From Halichondria panicea (taxonomy: Eukaryota > Porifera > Demospongiae > Suberitida > Halichondriidae), in NCBI RefSeq assembly GCF_963675165.1, contig NC_087377.1, positions 9,503,122 to 9,567,121 of the forward strand: a stretch of 64,000 bases of DNA, given 5' to 3'. Within the stretch, counting starts at the first letter, position 1. Each line of letters opens with the position of its first letter. This document shows, piece by piece, positions 10,517 through 22,450 of the stretch. Below the pieces are notes generated by a model. That model made no database searches and had not been told where the DNA came from. It worked only from the letters and a program-made list of their open reading frames with translations. The position numbers and the translations under genes are program-made.

Positions 10517-10620
10517 GTCCAAGTCCTTAGAAAATTCTTCAGATCGCGCAGTCCTTTACACTTTGAGTTCCAAAGGAGAGCAGAAGTCTCAAGTCATTAG
10601 CACCAAAAGTAAGAGAGAAC

Positions 10621-10932
10621 TACCGTAGACGTCTATATAGCAGGAAATTTTGCATACTTATTCGATTTAAAGCGATCCTCCAATATGCATGGCCAATGGC
10701 CAAATATGTGACACCCTCAATTTTCTGACCTCTAAAAGTAGCGTGCTGCGTTGACAATTATTTTTTATGTTGTGTCTTAATCAAGAAAAGTAGAGTAACC
10801 TCCAATTAGATGCAACCCTCTAAATATGCGACACCAGGACTTCAACATAATTTTTAAACCCGGCTCCTAAAGAAACGACCTTTATGGCTTTGTAATTTTT
10901 TAAAGTGTCGCCTTAAATCGAATAAGTACGGT
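10621..10932. mobile_element. MITE with TACCGTA / ATTCGATTTAAAGCGA ends
   Basis: ACTTATTCGATTTAAAGCGA (about 10656) is mirrored by TCGCCTTAAATCGAATAAGT (about 10908-10927), with TACCGTA/TACGGTA just outside. Versions occur in copies B (about 19195-19555) and C (about 57600-57970). Confidence 0.55.
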
Positions 10933-11018
10933 ACCGCGAAAATTAAAACTGGTCCACGTACCAATACGTTTACACATGAAAACTTGTTGGTGGGCGTGTG
11001 TGACATTGAAACGTGAAA

Positions 11019-11330
11019 ACCGTCTTCTAATTACAGCGCCACTCTAATAGAAGCGCCCAGTTCACAAACTAATTTTTAATTTACTCCAATCGAATGCCAA
11101 GTAAATTCTGGTTTTTTACTGGCGCTTAGGTAATTAGAAAATAAATTATAACGTGGCCTTTAATCGAGACTTTATATACAACTGATATGAAGCGTCATGG
11201 AAACAACTACTCAGTACTCTACGTTCTATTGCTAAGCGCCACTCTAATATAAGATCAAACTAGAATTATAGCTTGTTCTATTTGTGCGCCACTGGAAGAT
11301 CATAAGTGGCGCTGTAATTAGAAGACGGTA
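11019..11330. mobile_element. MITE with CTTCTAATTACAGCGCCAC ends
   Basis: ACCGTCTTCTAATTACAGCG at the left mirrors the right end GTGGCGCTGTAATTAGAAGA. Fragments of this family recur at 5960-6140, 19660-19950, 23510-23660, 37265-37370 and 58070-58360. Confidence 0.7.
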
Positions 11331-12199
11331 TATCAATATAGAGCTCTAAAGGGGAGCAGAACTCTCCATCAGGCTAAAATGTTTTGGGGGAAAGAACTTT
11401 GCGCGCGGCAAAATTGTGTGGGCCATGCCCTCTTTGTTGACTATGTATTATAATATTGCAGTAGGGCCTACTTTTGTTTACAGGTTACATAGTCGGGTTA
11501 ATAAATAATTATTTATTGTAGCTTATGTACAATTAAGTATCATGTATGTAGTACTAATTGATGGTGTCATTATTCCATAAAATGTTTGGGGAAGGGGGAG
11601 GTTCACCCCCTGTCCCCCACTAGATGAAACTCTGTCCACTAAAAGTAAGAATGAACTACTAATTACGGTCATGCTTTTTATGATTGTACAAATTTAAAAA
11701 GGTCCGGTTGAAAGTTAAGTTCCAGCTACTCTGCTTGTGACGTTGCTGTTTAAGTGAGAAGTTGTAAAGCTATTCAAGAATCTCCTTTAATCTTCTAGAT
11801 AATATGGATGCTCTGGTTTGGTCTCTCATGTTGTCCCTGCATTAACGTGAATTTAAGGCACAACTGAAAGCATACAATCCAGTGAGTGTGTAGTTTAAAA
11901 AAATGCTGATACCACCACCCTTTATTGACGTGTGTCTGCCAGTATGTCTGTTAGTGCTTAATTTCGGAGTCTGCTCACCTGGTTGGCTGCCAAAGCGCTG
12001 CGTTGATAGCCTCATTCAATCGTGGCAGTAAAAGCTTCGCCGAGTCAGAGGAGGTACGACACTGTTTTTAATTGAATTTCATTGTGATGACGTTTGGCTT
12101 TTCAAAGTTGGTAGTAAAAGTCCGAGATCAAACTGTTTCCGTTGCTGAATTAACCTCAATAAATCCCTATTCAGTTGTGAGATATGCTTGCTCCATAAA

Positions 12200-12335
12200 T
12201 ACCGTATAACGGATATATTTCGAGGTATAAATGTTTGCAGTTTTCACTGATTAAGTATGTACCGCGAACATTTATACCCACGAAATTAATATCACAAAAC
12301 GTTTATACCCTCGTAATATACCATTTTTTACGGTA
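12200..12335. mobile_element. TACCGTATA-type MITE, interrupted at its right edge
   Basis: TACCGTATAACGGATATATT at the left, internal inverted halves and TTTTTACGGTA at the right. Equivalent units are intact at 20646-20809 (B) and 59515-59670 (C). The following element (12336-12627) sits immediately after its final TA. Confidence 0.6.
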
Positions 12336-12627
12336 CAGTAGAACTTGATTATCCGGCCCTCCATTATCCGGAACCTCGATTATCCGGCTTGGCAGTTTTC
12401 TTGTTTATCACTGATAACAAGATCAGAAAATGGGCGTGTCCCTCAAATGCGCATGCGCATTGCAGCTGTTACCATGGAGACATGCCTGCTTATCTTATGC
12501 GCATGCGCAGACAATCATGTGGCACTGCTGTTTATCAATAAAGTGGGTGGATCAAGGCGTGGTTTATTTATTCAATTATCCGGCCTGCTTCTGGAACCAA
12601 GGTGTCCGGATAATCGAGGTTCTACTG
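12336..12627. mobile_element. pogo/Tigger-like MITE, copy 1
   Basis: The ends CAGTAGAACTTGATTATCCG and CCGGATAATCGAGGTTCTACTG are inverted, with TA on both sides. Copies B and C keep the unoccupied site ACGGTATCTGAATG (about 20806) or ACGGTATCCGAATG (about 59666). Sister copies are at 21096-21393 and 60391-60692, in different target positions. Confidence 0.8.
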
Positions 12628-12961
12628 TATCTGAATGAGTTATAACCAGGGTATCAGCTGGAGAAACACTTGAGCAACTTACAGAACTAGCGAAATGTTT
12701 ACAAGTGTTCTACAAGCTTAGGGTTTATCGCGGCAAGGTCACGGTAAACTAACTGCCAGCAAGATTTATTGTGGGAACACAGTACATTGAAAAGGAGAGA
12801 TCATGAGATGTGTGTCGTACCTCCTTTGGTACTAAGTTCTACAATGCAATGTGTTAAAATTAGATAGACTATAACTAATTAAGGTGATTCACGACATCTT
12901 CTATCTTAGGAAATTTTCTGACCTCTGAAAGTAGCGTTGACTTATTTTTTATGTCATGTCC

Positions 12962-14131
12962 TAGCCTCGATCCCAGCCCCTCTCACTAGAGGGCCTGGTA
13001 ACCACCGTTTGCACGTGGGTGGATTCAATAGTAAATTTGTTAGTAAAACTCTTTGTAATTTATCAATTAACCTTTTGTACTATGGTCACCCATGTGGTTG
13101 ATTAAACTATAGATAAAGAAGAGAGGGATTGGCAACGGAAGTTAAAACGTAGACTTTTGTGCAGGGGGTGTGGCTTAATCCTGAAACGATGCGTGTTGTC
13201 CCCGACCGTAACACCGCGAAACACTTTTTTTTGTGTTTGAGGCCTTACACAGAGCTTTCTAAGACCCCACAAAACTTCATTTCCATGCTTCTGATGATGT
13301 GTATTATGTGGAAATTCCCAAAATTTTTTCTAGATTGTTGAGAAAGAGCTAGCGGTACATAGTGCTTTTTTCACCTCTTTTCACCGTTTTTTTTATGGCT
13401 ATGTACCAATAGCACCTATAATAATTATAGCTAAGATTGTCTAACTAAGTAGTGTCCTGGATCACATATAACCTCAAGCATGGAAATTAAGTCTAAAATC
13501 AGCAGCAGGATTGTTATACTGACAGTAAGACAATCAGTTGTCTCCTCAACCATTCCCAGCCTGTGCTTTACTCGAGGCTGTCTTCCTACGTTGAAGTAGA
13601 TAGCCTCGAGTAACGCCGGGGCAACACGGATGGTTAGATTTTGTTGCCAATCCCTCTTTGCTCTATCTATGATTAAACTATTAGTGTCAAGAGAGAGAAA
13701 TCGCCATCACAACTCTAGGCTCATACAAGGAGCACTGATCTTACTGAGATGGCATCAAACAAGCGTCTGGAAGCAAGTAGACTTACCAGAGCCGGTAGGT
13801 ACTGACAGAAAAACGCCCACCACTCTACCACAGTACAAAAGAAGACAAAGCCTGACTTTTCAACACTGGAGAGAGCTTGAGCAAGAGCAGAGCAGAAGTA
13901 GAAACCATCACAACAAAACTAGTCACTAGTCTAGGTCATAAATGTTGTAAGTAGCTGTGTTATTTTATTAAAACTGCTGTGATTTGTGCAACGACATTAT
14001 TGTAAAATATACAATATACTGATTAATTTACTAAGATATCTCGATCCCCAAGAATCTTGGGGCAATTGACGCATGCGCAGACAGTGTATACCAGGTCTTT
14101 CTCAATTGAGAGCGGCCTGGAATCGAGGCTA
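12962..14131. mobile_element. 1.17-kb foldback/MULE-like element
   Basis: The left end TAGCCTCGATCCCAGCCCC and the right end GCGGCCTGGAATCGAGGCTA are complementary apart from a few changes. GTCATGTCC (12953-12961) and GTCGTGTCC (14132-14140) form a 9-bp target duplication with one mismatch. Copies B and C read straight through at this point (GCGTCCTAAATAGAGG type). No transposase was recognised inside. Confidence 0.75.
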
Positions 14132-14751
14132 GTCGTGTCCCAACAGAGGACAAAATATGGCCATTTATAGGTGGTTATACTTTGACCTCCGTTTAAGCCG
14201 CTAGACACAAAATATTTTAAGTGGTTTGAAATCGAGGCTAATATAGTAACCTCGACCGACCTCCGATTAGATACAACCCTCTAAATATGCGACGCAAGGA
14301 CTCGAAATAGTATTCGCCCTCCAAAAGTAGCATTGTAATTATTTACGCTTTAAATTGAATAAATACGGTAGTCCCATGCCATATGTGCAGTACATGTTTT
14401 ACTATGCACCATTGCCACTCTTAAAGCCTTGCAATAGCGTTCGATCAACATCAGTAAAACTGAGCTACTTCTGATCAGCATGCATGCCTCTACAGTTTTA
14501 TACCATTATTACTAGAATATTTTACGGATAAAAAACTTTTGCGATTGAGCCAAATCAGCAGAAAACTTTACCCTTTGCAATTAACTATTTCATTCTGGCA
14601 AGGATCGTGTGTATTTACTAGTACTAATTTAGTTTTTATGATTTTATTGTTGCGAATTGATCAACCCTCGCAAAGTTTGCATATGTTTGTTTAGATCATG
14701 TTTGCCATAAATACTGCATCTGATTGGCTAAAGGAAGTGTTCTATCCAACT

Positions 14752-15006
14752 TAGAAAATCATGTACTTACTTAGAAAATCATTTACTTCACTTAGAAAAT
14801 CATGTAGCAAAGATTAGATAAAAACATTCAAATCTGATTGGCTAGATACTCATGGTTGCTATGATCTAAAATGCTTAGACACTGTTTAGGAAGTTTCCAC
14901 ATGATTTAGAAGTCCTCAGGGCTAGTAGAACCCTCACTACGTCCGGGATACTACAACCAGCCCTTTGGACTTCTAAATCATGTAGAAACTTCCTAAACAG
15001 TGTCTA
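14752..15006. repeat. Short direct repeats and a 50-bp-arm inverted repeat
   Basis: CTTAGAAAATCAT occurs three times between 14752 and 14806. An inverted repeat follows: arms at about 14875-14923 and 14957-15006 share TTAGACACTGTTTAGGAAG and CATGATTTAGAAGTCC, separated by a 33-bp loop. There is no equivalent in copies B or C, so it is an insertion in copy A. Confidence 0.7.
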
Positions 15007-17969
15007 ACTATTATATATTTTATGTTCGCAAAAACATTCTAGTAATATGGTAGTCAAGTTTATTTCTCCTGTTATAGTTGATAGTTGTTAATTTGTACAA
15101 CATGCACCTCTGGTTGTGGTTGTGAGACATACTTATAGAAACGTTGAGGGTTGAGCACTTTAATACTCGCCTATAAAAAGACAGTGATAAATTTCTACGT
15201 AACGGACAACATTCATACCAATATACCATATATAAACGTCTGAATTGAAGCGCCTTGCCTTAATTATAGATATAGGCATGATATAATTAATTGTCCATGC
15301 AGGCTTCCCTGAGGATGAAAGCAGCAGCAATTGAATTCAATAACACATTATTCAGTGGAAACTGAAAACAACGATGTTGATGTACGTCCTTTAAATTTGC
15401 GAGACTGGTTTATTTTGTTTTGTTTGTGTGTTATTTGAATTTTTATTGTCTATTTCACAAACTTTCACTTGGTGTAGTTGCATGGAATGCTATAGTGTGT
15501 TCAAACAACCAAATTTTGCGTGACTATTGTGCCAAATCACGCACTGTTTTGTATGAAAACCATGCATCATTTTACACACTCACCACTATATATACTGATG
15601 ACTCGTTGATAAATCTGATGACAGTCAAAATAATTAATGACACCTCAATAAGAGCTTTTAAAATACACTAGCTACATGGTATCTACAAGGACAGTGTGAT
15701 GCAAATTATTATTGATCCAATCATAGTGACTGTTTGTTAGTGTAGTGATGAAAAAATTATTGATCTCCAGCTCCAGGAAGGTGTCTTGCGTGAACACAAA
15801 CATTTTATTTTTTTACGGCTATAATTATAAGTTTCACACTGAAAAACTCCACTGGATACTCTCCAGGTGGTTGGGCCGCCTAGCTGTTTGACCACTTCCT
15901 ACACCGATATTGATCTCAGTATTATTTTCATTAGGCAGATTTTATAATGCTTTCCGTTACTTTCCTCTTGTAAAAGCGGTGCTAGCACTCTGTCTGCTAG
16001 AAGGAATTAGTTAAATGAGACAACATTGCCATTGAAGAGAGTGCTTACATGTAATGAGAATATGGCAAAATGAGTTTAATAAACAGCATGGCCTGAGGTT
16101 GGTCTCGGCGGCCACAACGTCTACAAGGGGTATAGATGTTATTAACGAAGTAACATGATCAAGAACAATTAAATGCATGGCAGCGGTAAATCTGATCGTG
16201 ATAATGTAGCGCAATCAATAGCCAATTAATTGTTGGCAAGTAACGAATGCCCCACTGTCTCAAGATAGAAATTAAAATCCTGGTGAAGATGCCACGTAAA
16301 AATTGTAAGACAAAAAGACCTCGTTGAGCTTTACTGGAGGCTTATATAATTATTGCAAATTATCAATGATCTGGCTTAAGAGTAAACAGACAACAATTTA
16401 TACGTAGCTGATATAATACTTTGTTACTGTACGTGTAGCTGGAGTTTTGGATAGGGATTAGTGGATTATGCTCGAGATATTGCTATTCTTTTATGCTCAA
16501 GTTAACAGCCTATTATTCTTTTCAAATTGCCTATTATTCCCACATTATTCCTCCAGACCCCGTGTCGTTGCACAAGTAACATCAAACTATTATAAATAAT
16601 GCATGGCCATATGACTTTATCTATAATATAGAATGCCAAGGAGATAAGTAGTCTGTAGCCACCAGTATACTTCCGTCAGGCCTATATAAACAATTCGTAC
16701 TGACCTGTATTCAAAACCTGCCTATTATTCTTATAAAGGTGCCTAGTGTGCCAGCATAATTCTCACCCAAAAAAATGCCCTATTATGCTCAAAATTATGC
16801 CAGCATAATCTACCGTGGCCAAACCCTAGTTTTGGAGAATGCAGAACAACATTTTCACTATTTTCATCCATAATTGGGCTAAATTGTTTGTGTCCATCGT
16901 CTTCACATGCACACTTTATACACTATAGCCTCGATTCCAGGCCACAGGCCTTGTGAAGGAGGCACCAGACCATCATCTAGAATTTCTAACTCCTCTGAGC
17001 TATAGAGTTATCCTTGATAATTTATTAATAATTTAACACTATTCCCTTGCACTGTTAAAACAGGGGCGTAAACAATTCAGGGAGGGTGTAAACAAAATTT
17101 AGCTCCCTCAAAATTACTGCAATACAGGGGGGTAAAGAAAAAATTTAGATGTCTCATATAATACCCGCTTGTACCCTAAGTCCTATATTGAAGTGAGCCT
17201 CACTATGTTTTTATCTATAGGGCTAAGTCAATCGTCTTCACATGCGCACTTTATATATATACCATATAGAATTTCTACCTCTTTTGAGCTATAATTTATA
17301 GTTATCCTTAATTGATCTTGCATGCACTGTTAAAATAGGGACGTAAATAATTCCAAAAACCCCTTCTATATACTGAGTAAATCTGGTGCTGGTGTAATAA
17401 TAGTGAGCACGGGGTGTAAATAATCTCACGTACTGCACGTGTATATACTGTTTTCTGACTCGTAAGTTTTCTAGTTCTGCATGGTCGGTGTCTTTTTCAG
17501 TTTCAGAAACAGACAGAAAGTTTCAACACCAAGTTATTGTATACGCTTTCCCATTAGTTTCCTCATGTAAAAGCAGTGCTAGCTAGCACATTGTCTGCTA
17601 GAAGGAATTAGTTAAATGAGGTTTTCACCCGTTGTACTGAACAGCCATTGAAGAGAATGCTTCCCTGTAGTCCGGAACATAATGAATTACTTTTGCGGTG
17701 ACATTGATTATAAGCTCTCAGTACAGCTCAGACTAGTATAGCAGCTAGTATATCATACATCATCAGAAAATACGGAGGGGGCGTATTTTTGGGCAGGTAC
17801 GGTAATTTTATTGTAGGATACATGAATATACACTGTAAAAATTGATACGTGATTATCCCACAATTTATGAATTAATGGTTACTACACTGTAAAACTGGAT
17901 TTCACACACTATGTATGTACTTATAACAACACAATTACAAGAACTGTACAGGGCAGATCGTTGAATATA

Positions 17970-18345
17970 CAGTAGACTCTTGCTAATCCGGTCACCCTTG
18001 GAGACAGTGCAGTTTGGCTGCAATAGCGAGGTGGCTGCATTTCAGAAAATAGCCACGGCTAAAAAACAGTCCTGCCTTGAATAATATGTAGTTCTCTCTC
18101 TCTCGATTAATTATTCTCTCTATTTAAGTCTTCCAAACCACACCCAAAACGTCATATCCGGCCATAATAAACATATAAAATTAAAAACCTAGTTTGGGGC
18201 AGACAGAACTGACCATTACACAGAATAAAATAGCGAGTGGCCGCATTTCAGGGTGAGTTTTGCAGTAATGATCAAACTAGCAAACGAAACGACCATATAT
18301 TGAGGTGAACGTACTTCAGAGAGGCAGATTAGCAAAAGTCTACTG
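17970..18345. mobile_element. pogo-like MITE (CAGTAGACTCTTGCTAATCC ends), copy 2
   Basis: CAGTAGACTCTTGCTAATCC pairs with GATTAGCAAAAGTCTACTG, and TA lies on both sides (GAATATA before, TACAAC after). Confidence 0.75.
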
Positions 18346-20007
18346 TACAACAACATAATAGTTCTACAATAATTATAATTTATTATACAATCTAACTAGA
18401 TCTATAAAAGTTAGATCGACAGCAACAAATCCACAGAATTAAAATTTACACAATTTGATATAACAAGAATATAAGGCAGTTTCAAGTTACTCTTGTGTGT
18501 AAGGCACCCTATAAATCACAGCCAGCTGCGCGCGACTGCATTGAAAATTTATAGATGAATTATGTCTGAGCAGTTTAATAAACATGTTTCGATGCTGCTA
18601 AGGGGTACAACACACAAACAGGGCTGGGGGCATAGATATATAAACACACGGCGGGCCTGGGGTGGTTGTTTCTCCATGTAACCATTCCTAGATTACATCA
18701 TCTATATACCTTCTTAATGACGTCATAGTAGCAGTGTATAATAGCAGCATTCAGTATATTATAGTACTAGGTATAGCGCTGGTCCACTAGATCTAGCTTG
18801 ATAGATCTAGTTCCATAAATTAACAATGGGGACTTGTGAATTTGGGTGATTGCATATAACCTATGCCATGTTCTACTGAATAGATCTAAAAACTGGCTAA
18901 CCTTTAGCACATGCTGTTGCTTGGGATCAGAACAGTCTACTGGCAGTCTGAGAGTCGAGTTGCAGAGAAGAAGACTGCATTTGCGTGTGTGCGCGCGCGC
19001 ACATGGCAAGGGGAGGCTCTGGATCACATGATCAATTTTTTTCTGCAATGCAGTTGCAGCTGCTCTTCTATTTCTTTTGAGATCAAGTCCTTAGAAAATT
19101 CTTCAGATTGCGCTCTCCTTTGCACTTTGAGCTCCAAAGGAGAGCAGAAGTCTCAAGTCATCAATACCAAAAGTAAGAGTGAACTACTGTAGACGTCTAT
19201 ATAGATGGAAATTTTACATCGATTTAAAGCGACCCTCCAATGGCCAAATATGCGACACCCTCGATCTTTTCCCATTTTCTGACCTCTAAAAGTAGTGTGC
19301 TGCATTGACAATTATTTTTTTATGTCACGTCCTAAATAGAGGTCAAACCATAGCCTCGATTCCAGGCCGCAATAAACAATGTAATTTAAGCGGCCTAAAA
19401 TCAAGGATAGTAGAGTAACCTACCTCCAATTAGTTGCGACCCTCTAAACATGCGACACCAGGACTTCAACATAATTTTTAAACCTCCAAAAGGAACAACC
19501 CTCTGGCTTCGTAATTATTTTAAAGTGTCGCCTTAAATCGAATAATTACGGTACCGCAAAAATTAAAACTGGCCCACACACCGGTATTTTATACGTTTAC
19601 ACATGAAAACTTGTTGGTGGGTGGGTGTGATTTCTTGGCATTGAAACGCAAATACATCACAGCGCCACTCTAATAGAAGCGCCAAGTTCACAAAATAATT
19701 AAAATTTTACTCCAATTGAACACCAAGTAAATTCTGGAATTATTTTTTGCTGGCGCGTAGGTATTAGATTATATAACGTGGCCTTTAATAGAGACTTTAT
19801 ATACAACTGATACGAAGCCTCATGGAAACAACTACTCAGTACTCTAAGCGTCACTCTAATATAAAACCAAACTGGAATTATAGCTTGTTCTATTTGTGCG
19901 CCACTGGAAGATCATAAGTGGCGCTGTAATTAGAAGAAAGACGGTAATTATTATAACTGCAAACATTTCTTCTGAGGGCTCTCGATCCATTTAGCGAAAA
20001 TTTCCCG

Positions 20008-20068
20008 CTATGCGGTATACACATAGTTTGTGCATAATTATAAAACACAAACTATGTATACCGCATAG
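20008..20068. repeat. Near-perfect 61-bp palindrome
   Basis: CTATGCGGTATACACATAGT is followed after a short AT loop by its complement ending ACTATGTATACCGCATAG. In copy C the same place (about 58420-58440) has only the first half. Confidence 0.7.
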
Positions 20069-20645
20069 TTTAGAGTTAATTAATTATAGAAACTAACTCC
20101 AAAAAGGTCCAGTTGAAATTCAATGATTTTGACGCTGCTATTTAGGTTTTATTTGTCAGGAATCTCCTTAACCATCAGGGTTTCATCTAAGATAAAATGT
20201 TTTGGGGGAAAGAACTTTGCACGCGGTACATAGCGCGCCGCAAAATTGTGGGGGCCATGCCCACTTTGTTAACCACACCCCCAATTATATGCAGTACAAA
20301 GATACCAGTATTACAGGTTACATGTACATAGTCGGATTAATAAATAATTATTTATTGTGAAACTAATTAGCTATGTACAAGTCTCGTGTACGTAGTATTA
20401 ATTGATGGTTTCATTATTCCACAAAAATGTTTAGGCCTACTATCTGTCCACTAAAAGTAAGAATGAACTACTAATTACGGTCATGCTTTTTATGATTGTA
20501 CAATAAAAGGTCCTCATTTTGCTTTTCAAAGTTGGTAGTATAGGTCCTAGATTAAACTCTTTCCGTTGATGAACCTCAGTGAACCCCTATTCAGTTACGA
20601 GATATGCTTGCTACAAAAAGTAAGAGCACTACACCCGTCAATAAA

Positions 20646-20809
20646 TACCATTATTATAACGGGTATAATTATTTCGAGGGTATAAATGTTCGCAGTTTTA
20701 TACCCACAAAATTAATGTCACATGCATGAAGGCTGCTATTCTGCAAAAACCGTTCATAAACGGTTTTCTACAAAAGTTTATACCCTCAAAATATACCCTC
20801 TATACGGTA
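20646..20809. mobile_element. TACCGTATA-type MITE in copy B
   Basis: Inverted ends around GGGTATAATTATTTCGAGGG and TATACCCTCTATACGGTA, with AAACCGTTCATAAACGGTTT in the interior. No coding content. Confidence 0.55.
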
Positions 20810-21095
20810 TCTGAATGAGTTATAACCAGGGCATCAGCTGGAGAAACACTTGAGCAACTTACAGAGCTGGCTAAAATTAATGTTTACAAGCGTTCTACAA
20901 GCCTAGGGTTTGTCGCGCCAAGGTCACGGTAAACTAACTGCCAGCTAAGCAAATAAGATAGTTATTGTGGGAACACAGTACATTGAAAACCTATGTCAAA
21001 AAGATTGGAATCAATTGAAAGAGAGATCACGAGATGCGTGTCGTACCTCCTCTGGTACTAAGTGCTACAGTACAATGTGTTAGAATTAGATACTA

Positions 21096-21393
21096 CAGTA
21101 GAACCTCGATTATCCGGCCCTCCATTATCTGGAACCTCGATTATCCGGCTTGGCAGTTTTCTTGTTATCAGATCAGAAAATGGGCGTTTCCCTCAAACGC
21201 GCATGCGCGTTGCAGCTGTTACCATGGAGACATGCCTGCTTATCTTCTGCGCATGCGCAGAGAACCATGTGGCACTGCTGTTTATCAATGAAGTGGGTGG
21301 ATCAAGGCGTGGTTTATCATTTGATTATCCGGCATATTCACTTATCCGGCCTGCTTCTGGAACCAAGGTGTCCGGATAATCGAGGTTCTACTG
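21096..21393. mobile_element. pogo/Tigger-like MITE, copy 2
   Basis: CAGTAGAACCTCGATTATCC and GGATAATCGAGGTTCTACTG are inverted ends between TA dinucleotides. The target here (GATACTA / TACTGATTAAGG) differs from that of copy 1. Confidence 0.8.
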
Positions 21394-22450
21394 TATACTG
21401 ATTAAGGCGATTCGCGATATCTTCTATATTAGGAAATTTTCTGACCTCTAAAAGTAGCATTGACTTATTTTTTTTATATAGCGTCCTAAATAGAGGTCAA
21501 AATATGGCAATTTATAGGTCACTGGTGGTTATACTTTGATCTCCGTTTAGGCCGCTAGAAACGAAGTATTTTAAACGGCTTAAAATCGAGGCTAATAGAG
21601 TAACCTCGACCGACCTCCGAATTATATACAACTCTCTAAATATGCGACGCAAAGACTGCAACATAAATATTCGCCCTAAAAAAGTGGCATTGTAATTATT
21701 TACGCCTTAAATCGAATAAATACGGTAGTCCCATGCATGTGTGCAGTACATGTCTTACCATGCACCATTGCCACTCACAAAGTCTTGCAATAGCGAAACT
21801 TCTTCAGATCAGCATGCCTCTACAGTTTTATAGTTAAGTTTATTTCTCCTGTTATAGTTGTTATTTTGTAACACTCCTCTAATCGTGAGACATGCTATAA
21901 TATTATATGATTATAATTATAGAAACATTGATGGTTGAGCACATTAATAGATTTAATCTACTCGCCTATAAAAAGACAGCGATAAATTTCAACGTAACAG
22001 ATGGCATTCATACGTTTATTATACCATAAACGTCTGAATTGAAGCAAGCGCCTTGCCTTATATATAGATAGGCATGATTATGTCCATGCAGGCTTCGCTG
22101 AGGATGAAAGCAGCAGCAATTGAACACACATCATTCAATGGATCCGAAGCTGAAACAACGATGTTGACGTCTTTAAATTTGCGAGACTGGCTTGTTGATT
22201 ATTTGAATTGTTATTGTCTATTTCACATACTTTTATGGTAGATCTAGCTCTATAGTTGTACAACATGGAATGTTATAATGTGTTAAAACATCAGCATATA
22301 TACTTTTCAATCGCACAATTGCGTAATTATGACGAGTCCGTTTATTACACACTCCGAACCACAGAAGCATTGTGGCACAATTAATTATTTGTGAGAAGGA
22401 CTGATTATTGTAGAGGAAGTTATGCAAAACTTTATGTAATGATCTTTACC

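Larger units (their letters stand above)
6515..16040. repeat. Composite repeat, copy A (interrupted)
   Basis: Colinear blocks shared with copy B (about 16480-22450) and copy C (about 54240-61870) run from a segment with TGTCTGCTAGAAGGAATTAG (about 6640) to one with CCACTGGATACTCTCCAGG (about 15850). Copy A is lengthened by insertions at 7696-9952, 10111-10344, 10474-10516, 12336-12627 and 12962-14131, each absent from the matching place in B and/or C. At 15960-16040 the head segment starts again, so units sit head-to-tail with copy B. No convincing gene of its own is encoded; short open frames in it are not kept in frame between copies. Confidence 0.75.
16480..22450. repeat. Composite repeat, copy B
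   Basis: It begins TTCTTTTATGCTCAAGTTAA (as copy C does at about 54250) and runs colinear with A and C to about 22450. It lacks the Mutator-like element, the CAGTGGCGG element, and the 11700-12080 block of copy A. No gene was identified. A foldback fragment TAGCCTCGATTCCAGGCCAC occurs at about 16928. Confidence 0.75.

Noticed and set aside
12345-12638. Open frame of about 97 codons that recurs at 21062-21379 and 60373-60756
   Set aside because: It lies wholly within the pogo/Tigger-like MITE copies; similarity follows the DNA element, and the frames run over its inverted ends. No domain is visible.
13630-13929. 99-codon open frame in the 1.17-kb foldback element as a transposase
   Set aside because: No catalytic or DNA-binding motif and no similarity to other frames in the family; likely chance.
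18767-19048. Minus-strand frame in copy B, echoed in copy C at 57122-57400
   Set aside because: The two readings share only a short middle part and shift relative to each other; they reflect the conserved composite repeat, not a conserved protein.
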